A DNA stretch of 64,000 nt from Streptomyces sp. PR69 (GTDB taxonomy: Bacteria > Actinomycetota > Actinomycetes > Streptomycetales > Streptomycetaceae). Below, one piece after another: positions 1-8,730 of the stretch. The notes under the pieces were generated by a model. The model was not told where the DNA came from. It did no database searches and worked only from the letters and a program-made list of their open reading frames with translations. The stretch is from positions 62,001-126,000 of the forward strand of contig NZ_JAOWCB010000003.1 in assembly GCF_026420845.1 (NCBI RefSeq), given 5' to 3'. Position 1 is the stretch's first letter. Each line of letters opens with the position of its first letter. A program made the position numbers and the translations under genes.

Positions 1-690
1 CGGCTGTGTACGGTAGCCGACGCCGGCTTCGTCCAGGATGCGTGCCTCGCGGGCGAGCTTGCGCCGCCTGCGCGGTTCAAAGCGCCCCAGGTAGGCGTCG
101 AAGCCGCCGCCGTCCGGGACCGGCAGGGAATAGGCCCGCTGGCCGGGCAGTGCGGCGTAGCCGCGCCCGGCCAGGACGGAACGGAGCTGCTCGTCATCCT
201 CGTCGGCGTACAGGAACGCCACCGATTCCAGCTGCGCGGCCCGCGCTTCCCGCTCCGCGGCCTCGGCCAGCGCGGTCAGCACCTCGCGCTGCCGCTCCGG
301 GGGCAGGGAGGTGTCGAGACCGGCCTTGGTGTGCGAGGGGTTGCGTCCCCCGCAGGCCAGGGCGGGCAGCAGCCCGGCGGCCCACGGGGCGTCCTCGCCC
401 GTCGCGCTCCGGTGGATGGCGTCGACGACCCGGCCGGGGCTGCAGAAGACGAAGGGCGTGCCGGGGTGCAGCGGATAGGCGGGCAGCACGCCCACGGCCC
501 GGCCGCTCAGACGGGCGGTGAGATAGTACGGAGCGGGCTCGGCGGTGGCGTGCGCGTGGCGCAGCCAGGGGCCCGCCGCGTAGAAGCCGCGGGGGCCGAG
601 AAGGGCGTCCCAGCGTTCCGTCCCGCTCTCGTCGGGCTCGCGGCGCACCGTGACGTCAACGGCGGACGACGCGCCCGTCGCGGGGGTCAT
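1..690 (-). CDS. FemAB/GNAT-like acyltransferase (partial, C-terminus beyond window)
   Basis: The ATG at 690 overlaps the stop of the ATP-grasp gene (ATGA), so the two are translationally coupled. About 230 residues are visible before the window edge. The N-terminal part has a FYAAGPWLRHAH segment and a central basic stretch, FDAYLGRFEPRRRRKLARE. That stretch resembles the Y-L-x-x-x-x-x-R-R-R-K segment of the FemAB-like (DUF482, 'peptidogalycan biosynthesis') branch of the acetyltransferase superfamily. These enzymes usually transfer an acyl or aminoacyl group to an amine. As the last gene of a metabolite operon it could acylate or aminoacylate the product (inference). Substrate unknown; a plain GNAT enzyme is the alternative. 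Confidence 0.62.
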   Translation of the reverse strand, partial: MTPATGASSAVDVTVRREPDESGTERWDALLGPRGFYAAGPWLRHAHATAEPAPYYLTARLSGRAVGVLPAYPLHPGTPFVFCSPGRVVDAIHRSATGEDAPWAAGLLPALACGGRNPSHTKAGLDTSLPPERQREVLTALAEAAEREARAAQLESVAFLYADEDDEQLRSVLAGRGYAALPGQRAYSLPVPDGGGFDAYLGRFEPRRRRKLAREARILDEAGVGYRTQP

Positions 691-1988
691 CGCCGCCCGC
701 CGGGCGTCGCGCCGCGGGTGTCGATCACGGGGGTGAGCTGGCCGAGGGCGGCCTCGGCCCGGCGTACGGCGTCGCCGGTGGTGTCGCCGGACGCGACGAC
801 GCAGCCGAGCAGATCGAGGTTGCTCTCGGGGGGCCGTACCGCGTCGCCGGGGTGTGCCTCCAGATCGACCTCCACGACGCCGGGGACACGGCGCGCCAGC
901 TCCGTGCCTTCGACGGCGGTGAGGACGCCGGCCGCGCGGGCGGCCAGATACCGGGAGGCGGCGGCTCGGCTGCGGGTCGCGGTCAGCTCGGCCGGCTGCC
1001 CGGTGTGCAGCCGAACGACCTCGCGCTGCAGATGGATGCCGGTCGCTTCGCGGATCAGCATGCTGATCTCGGCCCCGGCCATCCGGCCGTTGACCTCCAC
1101 GACGAAGGGGCCCTTCTCGGTCATCTTGACCTCGACGTGCGCGGCGCCGAAGTCATGGCCGACGGCCTGCAGGGCGCGCAGGGCGAGTTCGGTGCACTCC
1201 TCGCGTACGGGGGCGGAGAGCATGGAGGGGAAGGTGTCTCCCATTTCGACGAAGTGCGGGTGGGGGCCGAGCGCCTTGTCGGTGACGCCGAGGACGGTCC
1301 GCTCGCCCGCCGAGAGGACCGATTCCACGCTCACCTCGTAGCCGAGGAGGTACTCCTCGACCAGCGCGCCGGGGCGGCGGGGCTGTCCGCGGAAGTCGGT
1401 GGGGCGGGAGCTGATCGCTCGGTAGGCGTCGAGGACCTCGTCCGGAGTGCGGCAGAGGCTGACGCCGATGCTCGCGGACTCGGTCATCGGCTTGACGACG
1501 CACGGGTAGCCGAAGCGGTCAGCGGCGGCCAGCGCGGCCTGTTCGGACGTCGCCTGGCAGAAGCCCGGCACGGCGACGCCGGCCGCGGCGCAGGCCTGCC
1601 GCATCAGCAGCTTGTCCCGGCAGACGCGGGCGGCCTGCGGGGACAGCCCCGGCAGGCCGAGGCGGGAGGCGGCCTCGGCCACGATGGGGATGTTGTAGTC
1701 GGTCACGGTGAGCACTCCGCTGAGCCGGCCCGCGCTGCGGCAGGGCTCCAGGGCGGCGACCACGGCGTCGACGGAGTTGGTGTCCGTGCGGACGATCTCG
1801 TCGATGTGCCGGGCGAACACCTCCTCGGCCAGGCTCACGGTCCGGTAGCGGTCGGGGTCGTTGCTCAGCAGCAGGGTGTGGAAGCCGAGTTCGTGCGCCG
1901 CGCGCAGCGGGGTGAGGCCGAAGTTGGACAACTGGCTTTCGACGACGGCGAGTACGCCGGGGCCGGTCGGCCGGGGTGTGGTGGTCAT
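687..1988 (-). CDS. ATP-grasp carboxylate-amine ligase
   Basis: This 433-residue protein has an N-terminal pre-ATP-grasp domain (about 1-120) and an ATP-grasp fold. K166 lies in CVVKPMTESASIG, which binds ATP. The E211-E212 strand edge is followed by the Mg-binding pair E286 (HVEVK) and E298/N300 (VVEVNGRMAG). The family activates a carboxylate as acyl phosphate and joins it to an amine, as in L-amino-acid ligases. The gene overlaps the MFS gene upstream and the acyltransferase gene downstream by 4 bp each. In this cluster, which has no NRPS, it is the best candidate for amide or dipeptide bond formation (inference). Family certain, substrates unknown. Confidence 0.88.
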   Translation of the reverse strand: MTTTPRPTGPGVLAVVESQLSNFGLTPLRAAHELGFHTLLLSNDPDRYRTVSLAEEVFARHIDEIVRTDTNSVDAVVAALEPCRSAGRLSGVLTVTDYNIPIVAEAASRLGLPGLSPQAARVCRDKLLMRQACAAAGVAVPGFCQATSEQAALAAADRFGYPCVVKPMTESASIGVSLCRTPDEVLDAYRAISSRPTDFRGQPRRPGALVEEYLLGYEVSVESVLSAGERTVLGVTDKALGPHPHFVEMGDTFPSMLSAPVREECTELALRALQAVGHDFGAAHVEVKMTEKGPFVVEVNGRMAGAEISMLIREATGIHLQREVVRLHTGQPAELTATRSRAAASRYLAARAAGVLTAVEGTELARRVPGVVEVDLEAHPGDAVRPPESNLDLLGCVVASGDTTGDAVRRAEAALGQLTPVIDTRGATPGGRR

Positions 1989-3286
1989 GCGTGCTGTTCT
2001 TTCGTGTTCGAGGGTGTGCCGGGCCGTGGTCCCGCGGGTTCTTCAGGGCGGGCGGCCACGGCGGCGAGGACCGGTCCGCGCGCGGCCAGGCTCACCAGGA
2101 GGGCGGCCAGGGTGAAGGCGGCGGGCAGCCCCAGCGCCGCGGCCGGCCCGAGCGCCTCGGCCGCCAGACCCGCCACGGCGGACCCGGCCGCGCCGCCGGC
2201 CGCGATAAAGCTGCCGACGCCCGCGAAGGCCTGTGTGGCCTTGTCCCGCGCGGTCATCTCCCCGATGAGCTGGAACTCCTCCGCGCCGGCCGGCGCCAGC
2301 GGCAGCCCGCTGAGCAGCAGCAGCCCGCCCAGCAGCAGGACGGCCCAGGTGACGCCCAGGCCCGCGCCGCGCGCCGGGACGACCAGCGGCAGCAGGGCCA
2401 GCGCGGCCGCCAGGACGCCGAGCAGCCGCAGATAGCGCCGGTAAGACGTGCCACCCCAGGTGCGTGAGCCGTACATCAGCCCGCCCGCCACGCTGCCGAC
2501 GGACTGGACCGCGATCAGCGTTCCGGCGAACTCCGCGGCGGTGCCCTGGTCCTGGAGGAAGGCGGTGACCGCGACGGCCAGTGCGCTGGACAGGGCCGCG
2601 GTGAGGGCGATGGCGACGAGCACGGACAGCGCGGCGGTCCGGGCGGGGCCGCGGGGCCTCGCCTCGCGCGGGGCAGCCGGTGCGCCGGCCCCTCCGCCTG
2701 CGCGGCGGCGTACGGCCCTTGCCTGTCCGTAGCCCAGGCCGCCCGCGCCCAGCAGGAGGGCGGTGGCGAGCAGGGCGCTGCGGGACCCGGCCAGCGCGGC
2801 GAGCAGGGTGACCGCCGAGGGCCCCAGGATGAACAGCAGTTCGCTGAGCGTCGCCTCGAACGCGTAGGCGCGCTGCCGCAGGGCCGGGTCGTCGGTGAGC
2901 GACGGCCACAGGGCCCGCATCGACGCCCCGACCGGCGCGGTCGCCAGTCCGGCGGCGCAGGCGGCGGCCAGCAGCACGGCGGTCGGCGCCGCGGTGACGC
3001 ACAGCGCCACCGCGGTCAGGAGCAGACCGGCGGCCGGTGCGGTCAGCCTCAGTACGCGGCTGGGGCCCGCGCGGTCCATCGCCCGTCCGATGGCGGGCCC
3101 GCCGACGGCCCCGCCGAGTGCGTACGCGGCTCCCGCACCGCCGCCGACGGCCAGGGAGTGGCCCGACTGGACCATCGCCAGCAGCAGAGACAGCGGTGTC
3201 ATCGTGCCGGCGACACGTGCGAGCGCGGCGGGCCCCGCCGCCGCGCCCGCACCCGGGAGCCGCAGAAGCTCCGCGTACCCCTTCAT
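1985..3286 (-). CDS. MFS transporter
   Basis: A 433-residue, very hydrophobic protein with about 12 predicted membrane helices and short loops rich in Ala, Leu and Gly. The two halves are separated by a basic, Pro/Arg-rich loop near residues 195-215, as in major facilitator permeases. Glycine-rich helices such as GGAVGGPAIGRAMDRAGPSR correspond to the family's cytoplasmic loop 2-3 motif. The ATG at 3286 overlaps the stop of the decarboxylase gene (ATGA). The likely role is export of the cluster product, giving self-protection or secretion (inference). No binding protein or second exporter is encoded nearby. Confidence 0.85.
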   Translation of the reverse strand: MKGYAELLRLPGAGAAAGPAALARVAGTMTPLSLLLAMVQSGHSLAVGGGAGAAYALGGAVGGPAIGRAMDRAGPSRVLRLTAPAAGLLLTAVALCVTAAPTAVLLAAACAAGLATAPVGASMRALWPSLTDDPALRQRAYAFEATLSELLFILGPSAVTLLAALAGSRSALLATALLLGAGGLGYGQARAVRRRAGGGAGAPAAPREARPRGPARTAALSVLVAIALTAALSSALAVAVTAFLQDQGTAAEFAGTLIAVQSVGSVAGGLMYGSRTWGGTSYRRYLRLLGVLAAALALLPLVVPARGAGLGVTWAVLLLGGLLLLSGLPLAPAGAEEFQLIGEMTARDKATQAFAGVGSFIAAGGAAGSAVAGLAAEALGPAAALGLPAAFTLAALLVSLAARGPVLAAVAARPEEPAGPRPGTPSNTKEQHA

Positions 3287-3850
3287 CGCCGCGCTGCCCC
3301 GTCCGCCGGGCCGGCGGACGGCTCGGTTTCCGGTCCCGCGGACCGCGCCACCCGGCGGGCGGACGACTGACCTGCCGGACCGGCGACCCCGGCCTCCCGA
3401 CCGGCAGGCCGCACAGCACCCGCGCCCGCGGACCGGATCTCCAGGCCCGCGGGCCGGAGCTCCGGGCCGACGGACTGTACGGACAGCCGGGCTGCCCCGT
3501 CCATCGAGTCAGCGCACCGGACCTGCGGACCGGCGGCCTCTGCCTCCGGCCCGGCCAACGCCACGGTTTCCGGCCCCGCGGACCAGGGCTCCGGGCCGAC
3601 AGGCCGTGCTCCCCGGCCGACGGACGACCGAGCCGCCGGACCGGCGGCCCCGGCTTCCGGGCCGACAGGCCGTGCAGCCTGCGGCCCCGCGGGCCGGAGC
3701 TGCGGGGCCGTGAGCCGTACGCCCCCCGGCTCTGCGGACCCGGCCTCCGGATCAGCGGGGCTCGCGGCACTGAGGTCCGCGGCCCCGGACTCGCGGTCGG
3801 CAGGGCGCACAGCCTCCGCGTCCGCGGGCTGGGGTTCCGGGTCCGCGAAG
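3283..3850. repeat. Degenerate repeat tract encoding the decarboxylase tail
   Basis: The last ~570 bp of the decarboxylase gene consist of imperfect repeats of a unit of roughly 30-45 bp rich in GGCCCGCGG and CGGAG words. On the coding strand they give variants of (R)PAGPExxxAGP. Periodicity is irregular and copies differ, so this is an old or drifting minisatellite rather than a fresh tandem array. The reading frame stays open to the MFS start codon. Confidence 0.7.
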
Positions 3851-5214
3851 GCGAAGACGTCCGCGGTGGTCTCCGCGCGCCAGACCACCGTCTCGGTGTC
3901 GCCGTCGAGGGCGACGACGGCCGCCCTGGTGCGGATGAAGTTGTTGCTGCGGCCCAGGGAGTACGCACCCGTGTCGTGCAGGCAGAGCAGATCGCCGGGC
4001 CCGATGTCGTCCGGCAGTTCGGCGGCTGTGGCGTGGATGTCGTTCTCGTAGCACAGCGGGCCCGACACCGACCAGGTGCTGTGCCGGGCGGCGTAGGTGC
4101 GCCCGATCGGGGTCATCCGGTGGATTTCACCAGTACCCGCCCATGGCGCGACATTGTGGCCGCCGTCGAGGAGCAGCCAGCGGGCGGCGGGGAGTTCCTT
4201 GCGGGAGACGACTCGGGTGACCATGGCCATCGCGTCCGACACCAGCCAGCGGCCGGGCTCGCAGGCGAGCGCCACGCCGTCGAGGCCTGCCCGCCGCATC
4301 AGTTCGTCGGCCGCGGGCAGCAGCCGGGCGATGTCGAGGAAGGGCTCCGGGTCCTGTGGCGGAACCCCGCCCTGCTGGGCCCACAGCGATGTCAGCGGGC
4401 CGGTGCGGGGCCGCCGGATGCCCGGAACGCCGAAGCCGCCGCCGATGTTGACCTCCCGCAGCCCGAAGCGGCGGTGCAGGGCCGCCGCCTCGTCCACGAT
4501 CCGCCCCAGTGCCTGGAGCATCAGCTCCTCGTGGACGATCTGGCTGCTCAGATGCGTGTGCACGGCGGTGAGCGACAGATGGGGCGAGCGGGCGATCAGG
4601 CCGACGACCCGGTTGAGTTCGCCGGAGCCCGCCGGCCAGCCGAAGCGGTTGCGCAGGGCGGCGGTCGCGGCCTGGGCCCGGTACGAGGGGTCGGAGGAGG
4701 TCGAGACGGGCACGCCGGGGGACAGCCGGATGCCCACCTCGATCCGGCGTCCGGCTTCCGCCGCCAGCCGTTCGAGCGCCGCGATCTCCTGCTCGCCGTC
4801 GACGTGGACGCGTACTCCGTGCCGTACGGCTGCGGCCAGTTCGCCGTCGGTCTTCACCGGGCCGTTGAACACGATGTCCGCCGGGGCGAATCCGGCGTCC
4901 AGGGCCGCTTCCAGCTCGTAACCGGAGACGACGTCCGCGCCCATGCCCCGGCCGGCCAGCCGCCGCAGGATGAACGGCAGATAGTTGGTCTTGACGGAGT
5001 AGTGGACGCGGGTGCGCCGGTCCAGCGAGCCGAGGACGGCTGTGAGACGGTCCGCGGCCCGGTCCAGCCGGGCGCAGTCCAGGACGTGGAAGGGGGTCGG
5101 GTGATGGGCGCCCAGCCGCGCGAGGCGTTCGTGGTCCCACTCCGGGGCCGTGTCCGGGCCCGTCTCCGGGGCCTTGTCCGGACCCGTGTCCCCCGGCGAG
5201 GATGCCGGGCTCAT
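3283..5214 (-). CDS. PLP-dependent decarboxylase (LysA/ornithine decarboxylase fold) with a ~190-aa repetitive tail
   Basis: 643 residues against about 420-450 for the family. The core (about 1-455) has the alanine-racemase-like barrel with PLP lysine K75 (HYSVKTN), the glycine loop INIGGGFG (~255), the EPGR motif (~319), a catalytic-site cysteine in GPLCYEND (~387) and the GAYS tyrosine region. Relatives decarboxylate diaminopimelate, ornithine, arginine or siderophore precursors. Residues about 456-643 form a low-complexity tail of degenerate units built on Ala-Gly-Pro-Glu and Arg-Pro-Ala-Gly-Pro. The start at 5214 overlaps the methyltransferase stop (ATGA); the frame stays open further upstream, but that part is the antisense-like shadow of the methyltransferase gene. 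Substrate unknown. Confidence 0.85.
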   Translation of the reverse strand: MSPASSPGDTGPDKAPETGPDTAPEWDHERLARLGAHHPTPFHVLDCARLDRAADRLTAVLGSLDRRTRVHYSVKTNYLPFILRRLAGRGMGADVVSGYELEAALDAGFAPADIVFNGPVKTDGELAAAVRHGVRVHVDGEQEIAALERLAAEAGRRIEVGIRLSPGVPVSTSSDPSYRAQAATAALRNRFGWPAGSGELNRVVGLIARSPHLSLTAVHTHLSSQIVHEELMLQALGRIVDEAAALHRRFGLREVNIGGGFGVPGIRRPRTGPLTSLWAQQGGVPPQDPEPFLDIARLLPAADELMRRAGLDGVALACEPGRWLVSDAMAMVTRVVSRKELPAARWLLLDGGHNVAPWAGTGEIHRMTPIGRTYAARHSTWSVSGPLCYENDIHATAAELPDDIGPGDLLCLHDTGAYSLGRSNNFIRTRAAVVALDGDTETVVWRAETTADVFAFADPEPQPADAEAVRPADRESGAADLSAASPADPEAGSAEPGGVRLTAPQLRPAGPQAARPVGPEAGAAGPAARSSVGRGARPVGPEPWSAGPETVALAGPEAEAAGPQVRCADSMDGAARLSVQSVGPELRPAGLEIRSAGAGAVRPAGREAGVAGPAGQSSARRVARSAGPETEPSAGPADGAARR

Positions 5215-6068
5215 GCGGACGGCTCCCCCGGCGTCCGGGCCGCGTGCGGCGAGACCCCGGTCATCAGCCGGAATCCGGCGTCCATGTGGTCCCTCTCCAG
5301 CAGGTCGGCGTGACGCCGATGCCATGCGCCTGAGGCGAGGTCCTCCCCGAGCCGGGCGATGCCCCGGTCGACGGCGGTCCGGTCGGTGAGCGCGAAGGCC
5401 GAACACGCCCGTCGTGTGGCCGGATCGAGATAGGCCGTGGGCTTCCGCCAGAACGCGGTCATGAACCCGTCGGCGAAGTCGTGCCACACCGGAAGCCCGG
5501 CGGTCTCACAGGGGCCGAGCAGCGAGGTGAGCCGCCGCATCGAGGGGACGCGGGAGCGCTCGGCGTCCGCGATCTGGGGGATGTACTCGCGGGTGAGCCA
5601 GAAGTCCGCCTGTACGTCCATGTCATAGGTGACGATGACGAAACGCCGTGCGACACGCTGGAGTTCGGCGACGCCCGCCGCCAGGTCGGACCAGTGATGC
5701 ACGGTCAGCACGGCCATGGCGGCGTCGAAGCTCTGGTCGTCGAAGGGCAGCCGCTCGGCGCCGGCGGCGACGCAGGGCGCGGCGTCGGCGGGCCGCTGCG
5801 CCCGCATCTCCTGGGAGGGCTCGACCGCCACCAGCCGTACGTCGGCCGGCTCATAAGATCCGGCCCCGGCACCCACGTTGAGGACGGTGCGGGCGTCGCC
5901 GAGGGCCTCGCGGATCAGCCGTGCCCAGCGGGGGTCGGGGCGGCGCACGGAGGAGTAGCCGATGCCGATCCTGTCGTAAACGGCGGCCGTGGCCGGGGCG
6001 GCGGGGACGGCCGCCTGGTCCGCGGGGTCCCTGGGGTCTGTGAGCAGGGTGCGCTCCATGCCGCTCAT
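5211..6068 (-). CDS. Class I SAM-dependent methyltransferase
   Basis: 285 residues. Motif I is VLNVGAGAGSYE (about 62-73), the acidic end of strand 2 is VAVEPS, and the post-motif is AERLPFDDQSFDAAM, typical of the methyltransferase type 11 (UbiE/COQ5-like) group. The ATG at 6068 overlaps the oxygenase stop (ATGA); a second in-frame ATG lies three codons later (6059). It probably methylates an O or N atom on the intermediate of this operon. Neither the substrate nor the methylated atom can be read from the sequence. The fold is certain. Confidence 0.88.
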   Translation of the reverse strand: MSGMERTLLTDPRDPADQAAVPAAPATAAVYDRIGIGYSSVRRPDPRWARLIREALGDARTVLNVGAGAGSYEPADVRLVAVEPSQEMRAQRPADAAPCVAAGAERLPFDDQSFDAAMAVLTVHHWSDLAAGVAELQRVARRFVIVTYDMDVQADFWLTREYIPQIADAERSRVPSMRRLTSLLGPCETAGLPVWHDFADGFMTAFWRKPTAYLDPATRRACSAFALTDRTAVDRGIARLGEDLASGAWHRRHADLLERDHMDAGFRLMTGVSPHAARTPGEPSA

Positions 6069-6751
6069 ACGCGCCCGCCGGCGAGCACTTCGGCCTCGTA
6101 CTCCTCGCCGTAGCGGCGCTGCTCCCACGGGTTGACGGCGACCAGCCATACGTCGCGGTGTCCGCCCTCGTCGGTGAGGTGCTCGATGTCGGTGACATGG
6201 TGGAACATCACCCGGTCGTCGAAGGCGATCGCCTGGCCGTCCCGCAGGGTGGTGCGGAAGAAGGGCTCGCCGCCGCCGAGCGGCATGAGCTGGGTCTCAC
6301 CCCCGGATATGTTGTGGCGGCGGGTGACGGCGACGATGCCGTAGTGATGGCCGTCCCGGTGCGGCCCCTCGGGGGCTGCGACGCCTTTGACGTCCGGGGT
6401 GGACACCACACGGCACTGGTGCACATTGAGCTGCCAGTCGGTCCCCTTGTCGAGCCCGAGGGCGTCCGCGCCGGCGGCGATGAGCGGCGTGGGGTCGACA
6501 GTCAGCGGCTCCAGCGTGCGGAGCTGTCCGCCGACGAGGTCGTTGAACTGCCGCGGCTGGGAGAAGTGCCGGTGCGGCAGCAGCTCCAGCGTCCAGGCGC
6601 CCTCGTGGCGGAGCCGGAACTGCGAGAAGCGGCGGTACCGCTGGGCGGACCCGGTGTACGGATCCATGGGCAGTTTCCCGAACTCGCCCAGCGTGTAGTC
6701 GTCGAGTGCGGGGGTGTCGATGACGACGAACCCCTGGTCGTTTAAGGACAT
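6065..6751 (-). CDS. 2OG-Fe(II) dioxygenase (PF10014-type, free amino-acid hydroxylase-like)
   Basis: 228 residues. The iron triad appears as H131-R-D133 (in GPHRDGHHYG) and H184 or H185 (VMFHHVTD). A later arginine or serine segment would bind 2-oxoglutarate. The spacing matches the PF10014 family that includes L-isoleucine 4-hydroxylase and related hydroxylases of free aliphatic amino acids. The start at 6751 is preceded by GGGGGAG six bases upstream, a better ribosome site than the in-frame starts further out. This is the first gene of the six-gene operon, with an AT-rich promoter-like segment 60-100 bp upstream. Hydroxylation of an amino acid as the first step is inferred. Confidence 0.82.
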   Translation of the reverse strand: MSLNDQGFVVIDTPALDDYTLGEFGKLPMDPYTGSAQRYRRFSQFRLRHEGAWTLELLPHRHFSQPRQFNDLVGGQLRTLEPLTVDPTPLIAAGADALGLDKGTDWQLNVHQCRVVSTPDVKGVAAPEGPHRDGHHYGIVAVTRRHNISGGETQLMPLGGGEPFFRTTLRDGQAIAFDDRVMFHHVTDIEHLTDEGGHRDVWLVAVNPWEQRRYGEEYEAEVLAGGRV

Positions 6752-6814
6752 GCAGAACTCCCCCGTGACTGGTTCTGGTTGGCCCAGACCCCCAGGTCTC
6801 ATTTGATCTTCGCG

Positions 6815-6844
6815 ATGGTAAACAGATGAACGAAAGTCGAACAA
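6815..6844 (-). promoter_or_regulatory. Putative promoter of the six-gene cluster
   Basis: On the minus strand TTGTTC (6844-6839) and TACCAT (6820-6815) are separated by 18 bp inside one of the most AT-rich stretches of the first 20 kb. Its position, about 65 bp upstream of the oxygenase start, fits a housekeeping sigma-factor promoter driving the operon. Confidence 0.45.
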
Positions 6845-6987
6845 GGAGTGAATCAAGACGGACGTACGGGCGACACATCAGCGGCAAACCGCCCACGAAG
6901 CCCGCCCCGGGACCCGTCGGCAGGGGCCCGTACGACGTCTTGAGGTCATCGGCTCATGGCTGGAAACGTTCGCCTCGCCCCCGGGCT

Positions 6988-7761
6988 CTACACCTCTGTC
7001 GCCTGCGGTGTACGGCTCACGGTGCGTCCCCGCGCGGCCGCGAGCCGCGCGAAGTGCGCGGCGTCCACGACGGCCGCGCCGCCCATGTCGTTGTTGAAGT
7101 ACACATGGACGTCGGCCCGGTCCGGCCAGGCGTCGGCGATCCGGCGGACCCACGAGGCGAGCGCCTGCCGTCCGTAGCGCGGCGGCGGTGCGGCGCCGCC
7201 GCCGTGCAGCCGTACATATCCCCAGGACGCTGTGCGCCACAGCGGGGCTGCCGGGCGGGACCCGCGGTCCGCCCAGCACAGCGCGCTGCCGTGCTCACTC
7301 AGCACCGCCCGCACTTCCCGCTCCGCCTCCCACCACGAGGTGTGACGGAACTCGACGGCCACCCGTACGGCGTCGGGAAAGCACCGCAGACACGCGTCCA
7401 GAGCACCGACGTCCACACGGAAGTTCGGCGGCAACTGCAACAACACCGGACCCAGCCGGTCCCCCAGCCCCTGAAGCCTCTCCAGCAGCAGCCGTACCGG
7501 CGACTCCGGGTCGTGCAACCGCTTGACATGCGTCAGATAGCGGCTGGCCTTGACCGCCATGACGAACCCCTCCGGGGTCCGCTCCCGCCAGGAGGCGAAG
7601 TTCTCCGTGGACGGCAGCCGGTAGAAGGCGTTGTTGCTCTCGACGGTGGCGAAGTTCCGCGCGTACTCCTCCAGCCACAGCCGCTGCGGCTTCCCGGCCG
7701 GATAGAGCACACCGCGCCAGTCCTTGTACTGCCATCCCGAGGTTCCGACGAGCAGGGGCAT
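6988..7761 (-). CDS. DUF72 (YecE-like) family protein
   Basis: 257 residues beginning MPLLVGTSGWQYKDW, the N-terminal signature of DUF72. The internal motifs NAFYRLPS and FAVKASRYLTH-like VMAVKASRYLTH follow, and the C-terminal part has DVHVYFNNDMGG. The family adopts a TIM-barrel-like fold; its biochemical role is not established. The ATG at 7761 is chosen because upstream in-frame sequence does not resemble the family. The gene is divergent from the FHA/kinase pair and separate from the metabolite operon, whose promoter lies beyond its 3' end. Confidence 0.85.
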   Translation of the reverse strand: MPLLVGTSGWQYKDWRGVLYPAGKPQRLWLEEYARNFATVESNNAFYRLPSTENFASWRERTPEGFVMAVKASRYLTHVKRLHDPESPVRLLLERLQGLGDRLGPVLLQLPPNFRVDVGALDACLRCFPDAVRVAVEFRHTSWWEAEREVRAVLSEHGSALCWADRGSRPAAPLWRTASWGYVRLHGGGAAPPPRYGRQALASWVRRIADAWPDRADVHVYFNNDMGGAAVVDAAHFARLAAARGRTVSRTPQATEV

Positions 7762-7917
7762 GGTCCGATGCCTGCCCCCGGCCCCCGGCGCATAACGCCC
7801 GGTCCGCACAGCCCCACGTTCGGCCGACGTGCCCGAGACCACGTGGGATGCCTCCGTGGGTGCCGGTATTTTGGGGCCGCACGTCAGTTCTGGCGGCGTG
7901 CGGACAAGGAGGGGCTG

Positions 7918-8730
7918 GTGAGCGGGGTACTGATCCATCTACCGCGCGGCTGTGAGGACGGCGGGAGCGACGGCGGGGGCGACGGCGGCGGACCCGTGAC
8001 CCTGCGGCTCGGGCCGGGCGAAACAGCCCGTTTCGGCCGGGGGTCGGCGGCGACCCCGGTGGAGCTGCGGTTCGCCGATGCGGCGGTCTCCCGGCTGGCG
8101 GGCGAGATCCGGGTGACGGACGACCACTGGCAGCTCAGCAATCACAGCGCGACCCAGAGCTATCTGGTGGAGAACCCGGAGGGGGCGGGCGAGTATCTGA
8201 GAGTGCCGCCGCGCCGGGTGGGCGCCCCGATTCCCTTCGAGTTCGCGCGCGTCGTCCTGCCCGCGCGGGAGACGCCGGTCAGTTTCCAGGTGTTCGCGCC
8301 CGACCATGTCTACCTCGACTCCGAGGGCGCCGGCGGCCCGTGGGGCAGCCATACGCTCACCGCGTACTCCCTGGACGAGACGGCCACCTACTTCCTGGTG
8401 CTGGTCGCGCTGTGCGAGCCGCGGCTGCGGGACGAGTCGGCGGTGGCGGTGCCGACCACCCCGCAGGTCGTCGAGCGTTTAGGAGACCACCCGGCCTGCC
8501 GGCGGCTGACGGCGCGGGCGGTGACGGCGCATATCGACTATCTGGCCGAGGAGAAGCTGCGCATCAGCACTCCGGCCGAGACCGAGCCGCAGCGGGCGGC
8601 GCGGCGCAACGGCAAACGGGAGGCGGTCGTGGGGCTGGCGCTGCGGTTCGGGCTCGTCCGGGAGGAGCATCTCGCGCTGCTGCCGCCGCGGACGGGCGCG
8701 GGCCCATGGCTGCGGGAGGCGGCCCGGTGA
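7918..8730 (+). CDS. FHA-domain protein, partner of the downstream kinase
   Basis: 270 residues from a GTG preceded by AAGGAGG. A Gly/Asp-rich opening is followed by a forkhead-associated-like domain (about 30-115) with RFGRGS, then VSR and WQLSNHSATQSYLVEN, matching the GR, SR and N-x-S positions that contact phosphothreonine. The second half (about 130-270) is of the type found in Streptomyces FHA proteins that sit beside kinases, and I cannot assign it a fold. The stop overlaps the kinase start by 4 bp (GTGA), so the two are made together. The protein probably docks on the phosphorylated kinase or its target (inference). Confidence 0.72.
   Translation: MSGVLIHLPRGCEDGGSDGGGDGGGPVTLRLGPGETARFGRGSAATPVELRFADAAVSRLAGEIRVTDDHWQLSNHSATQSYLVENPEGAGEYLRVPPRRVGAPIPFEFARVVLPARETPVSFQVFAPDHVYLDSEGAGGPWGSHTLTAYSLDETATYFLVLVALCEPRLRDESAVAVPTTPQVVERLGDHPACRRLTARAVTAHIDYLAEEKLRISTPAETEPQRAARRNGKREAVVGLALRFGLVREEHLALLPPRTGAGPWLREAAR

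Noticed and set aside
3037..5313. Long open frame on the plus strand opposite the decarboxylase
   Set aside because: It is a high-GC antisense shadow; the opposite strand shows PLP motifs and coupled starts and stops.
5215..5487. N-terminal extension of the decarboxylase
   Set aside because: The added residues are Arg-rich shadow of the methyltransferase; ATG 5214 gives the exact ATGA overlap used throughout the operon.
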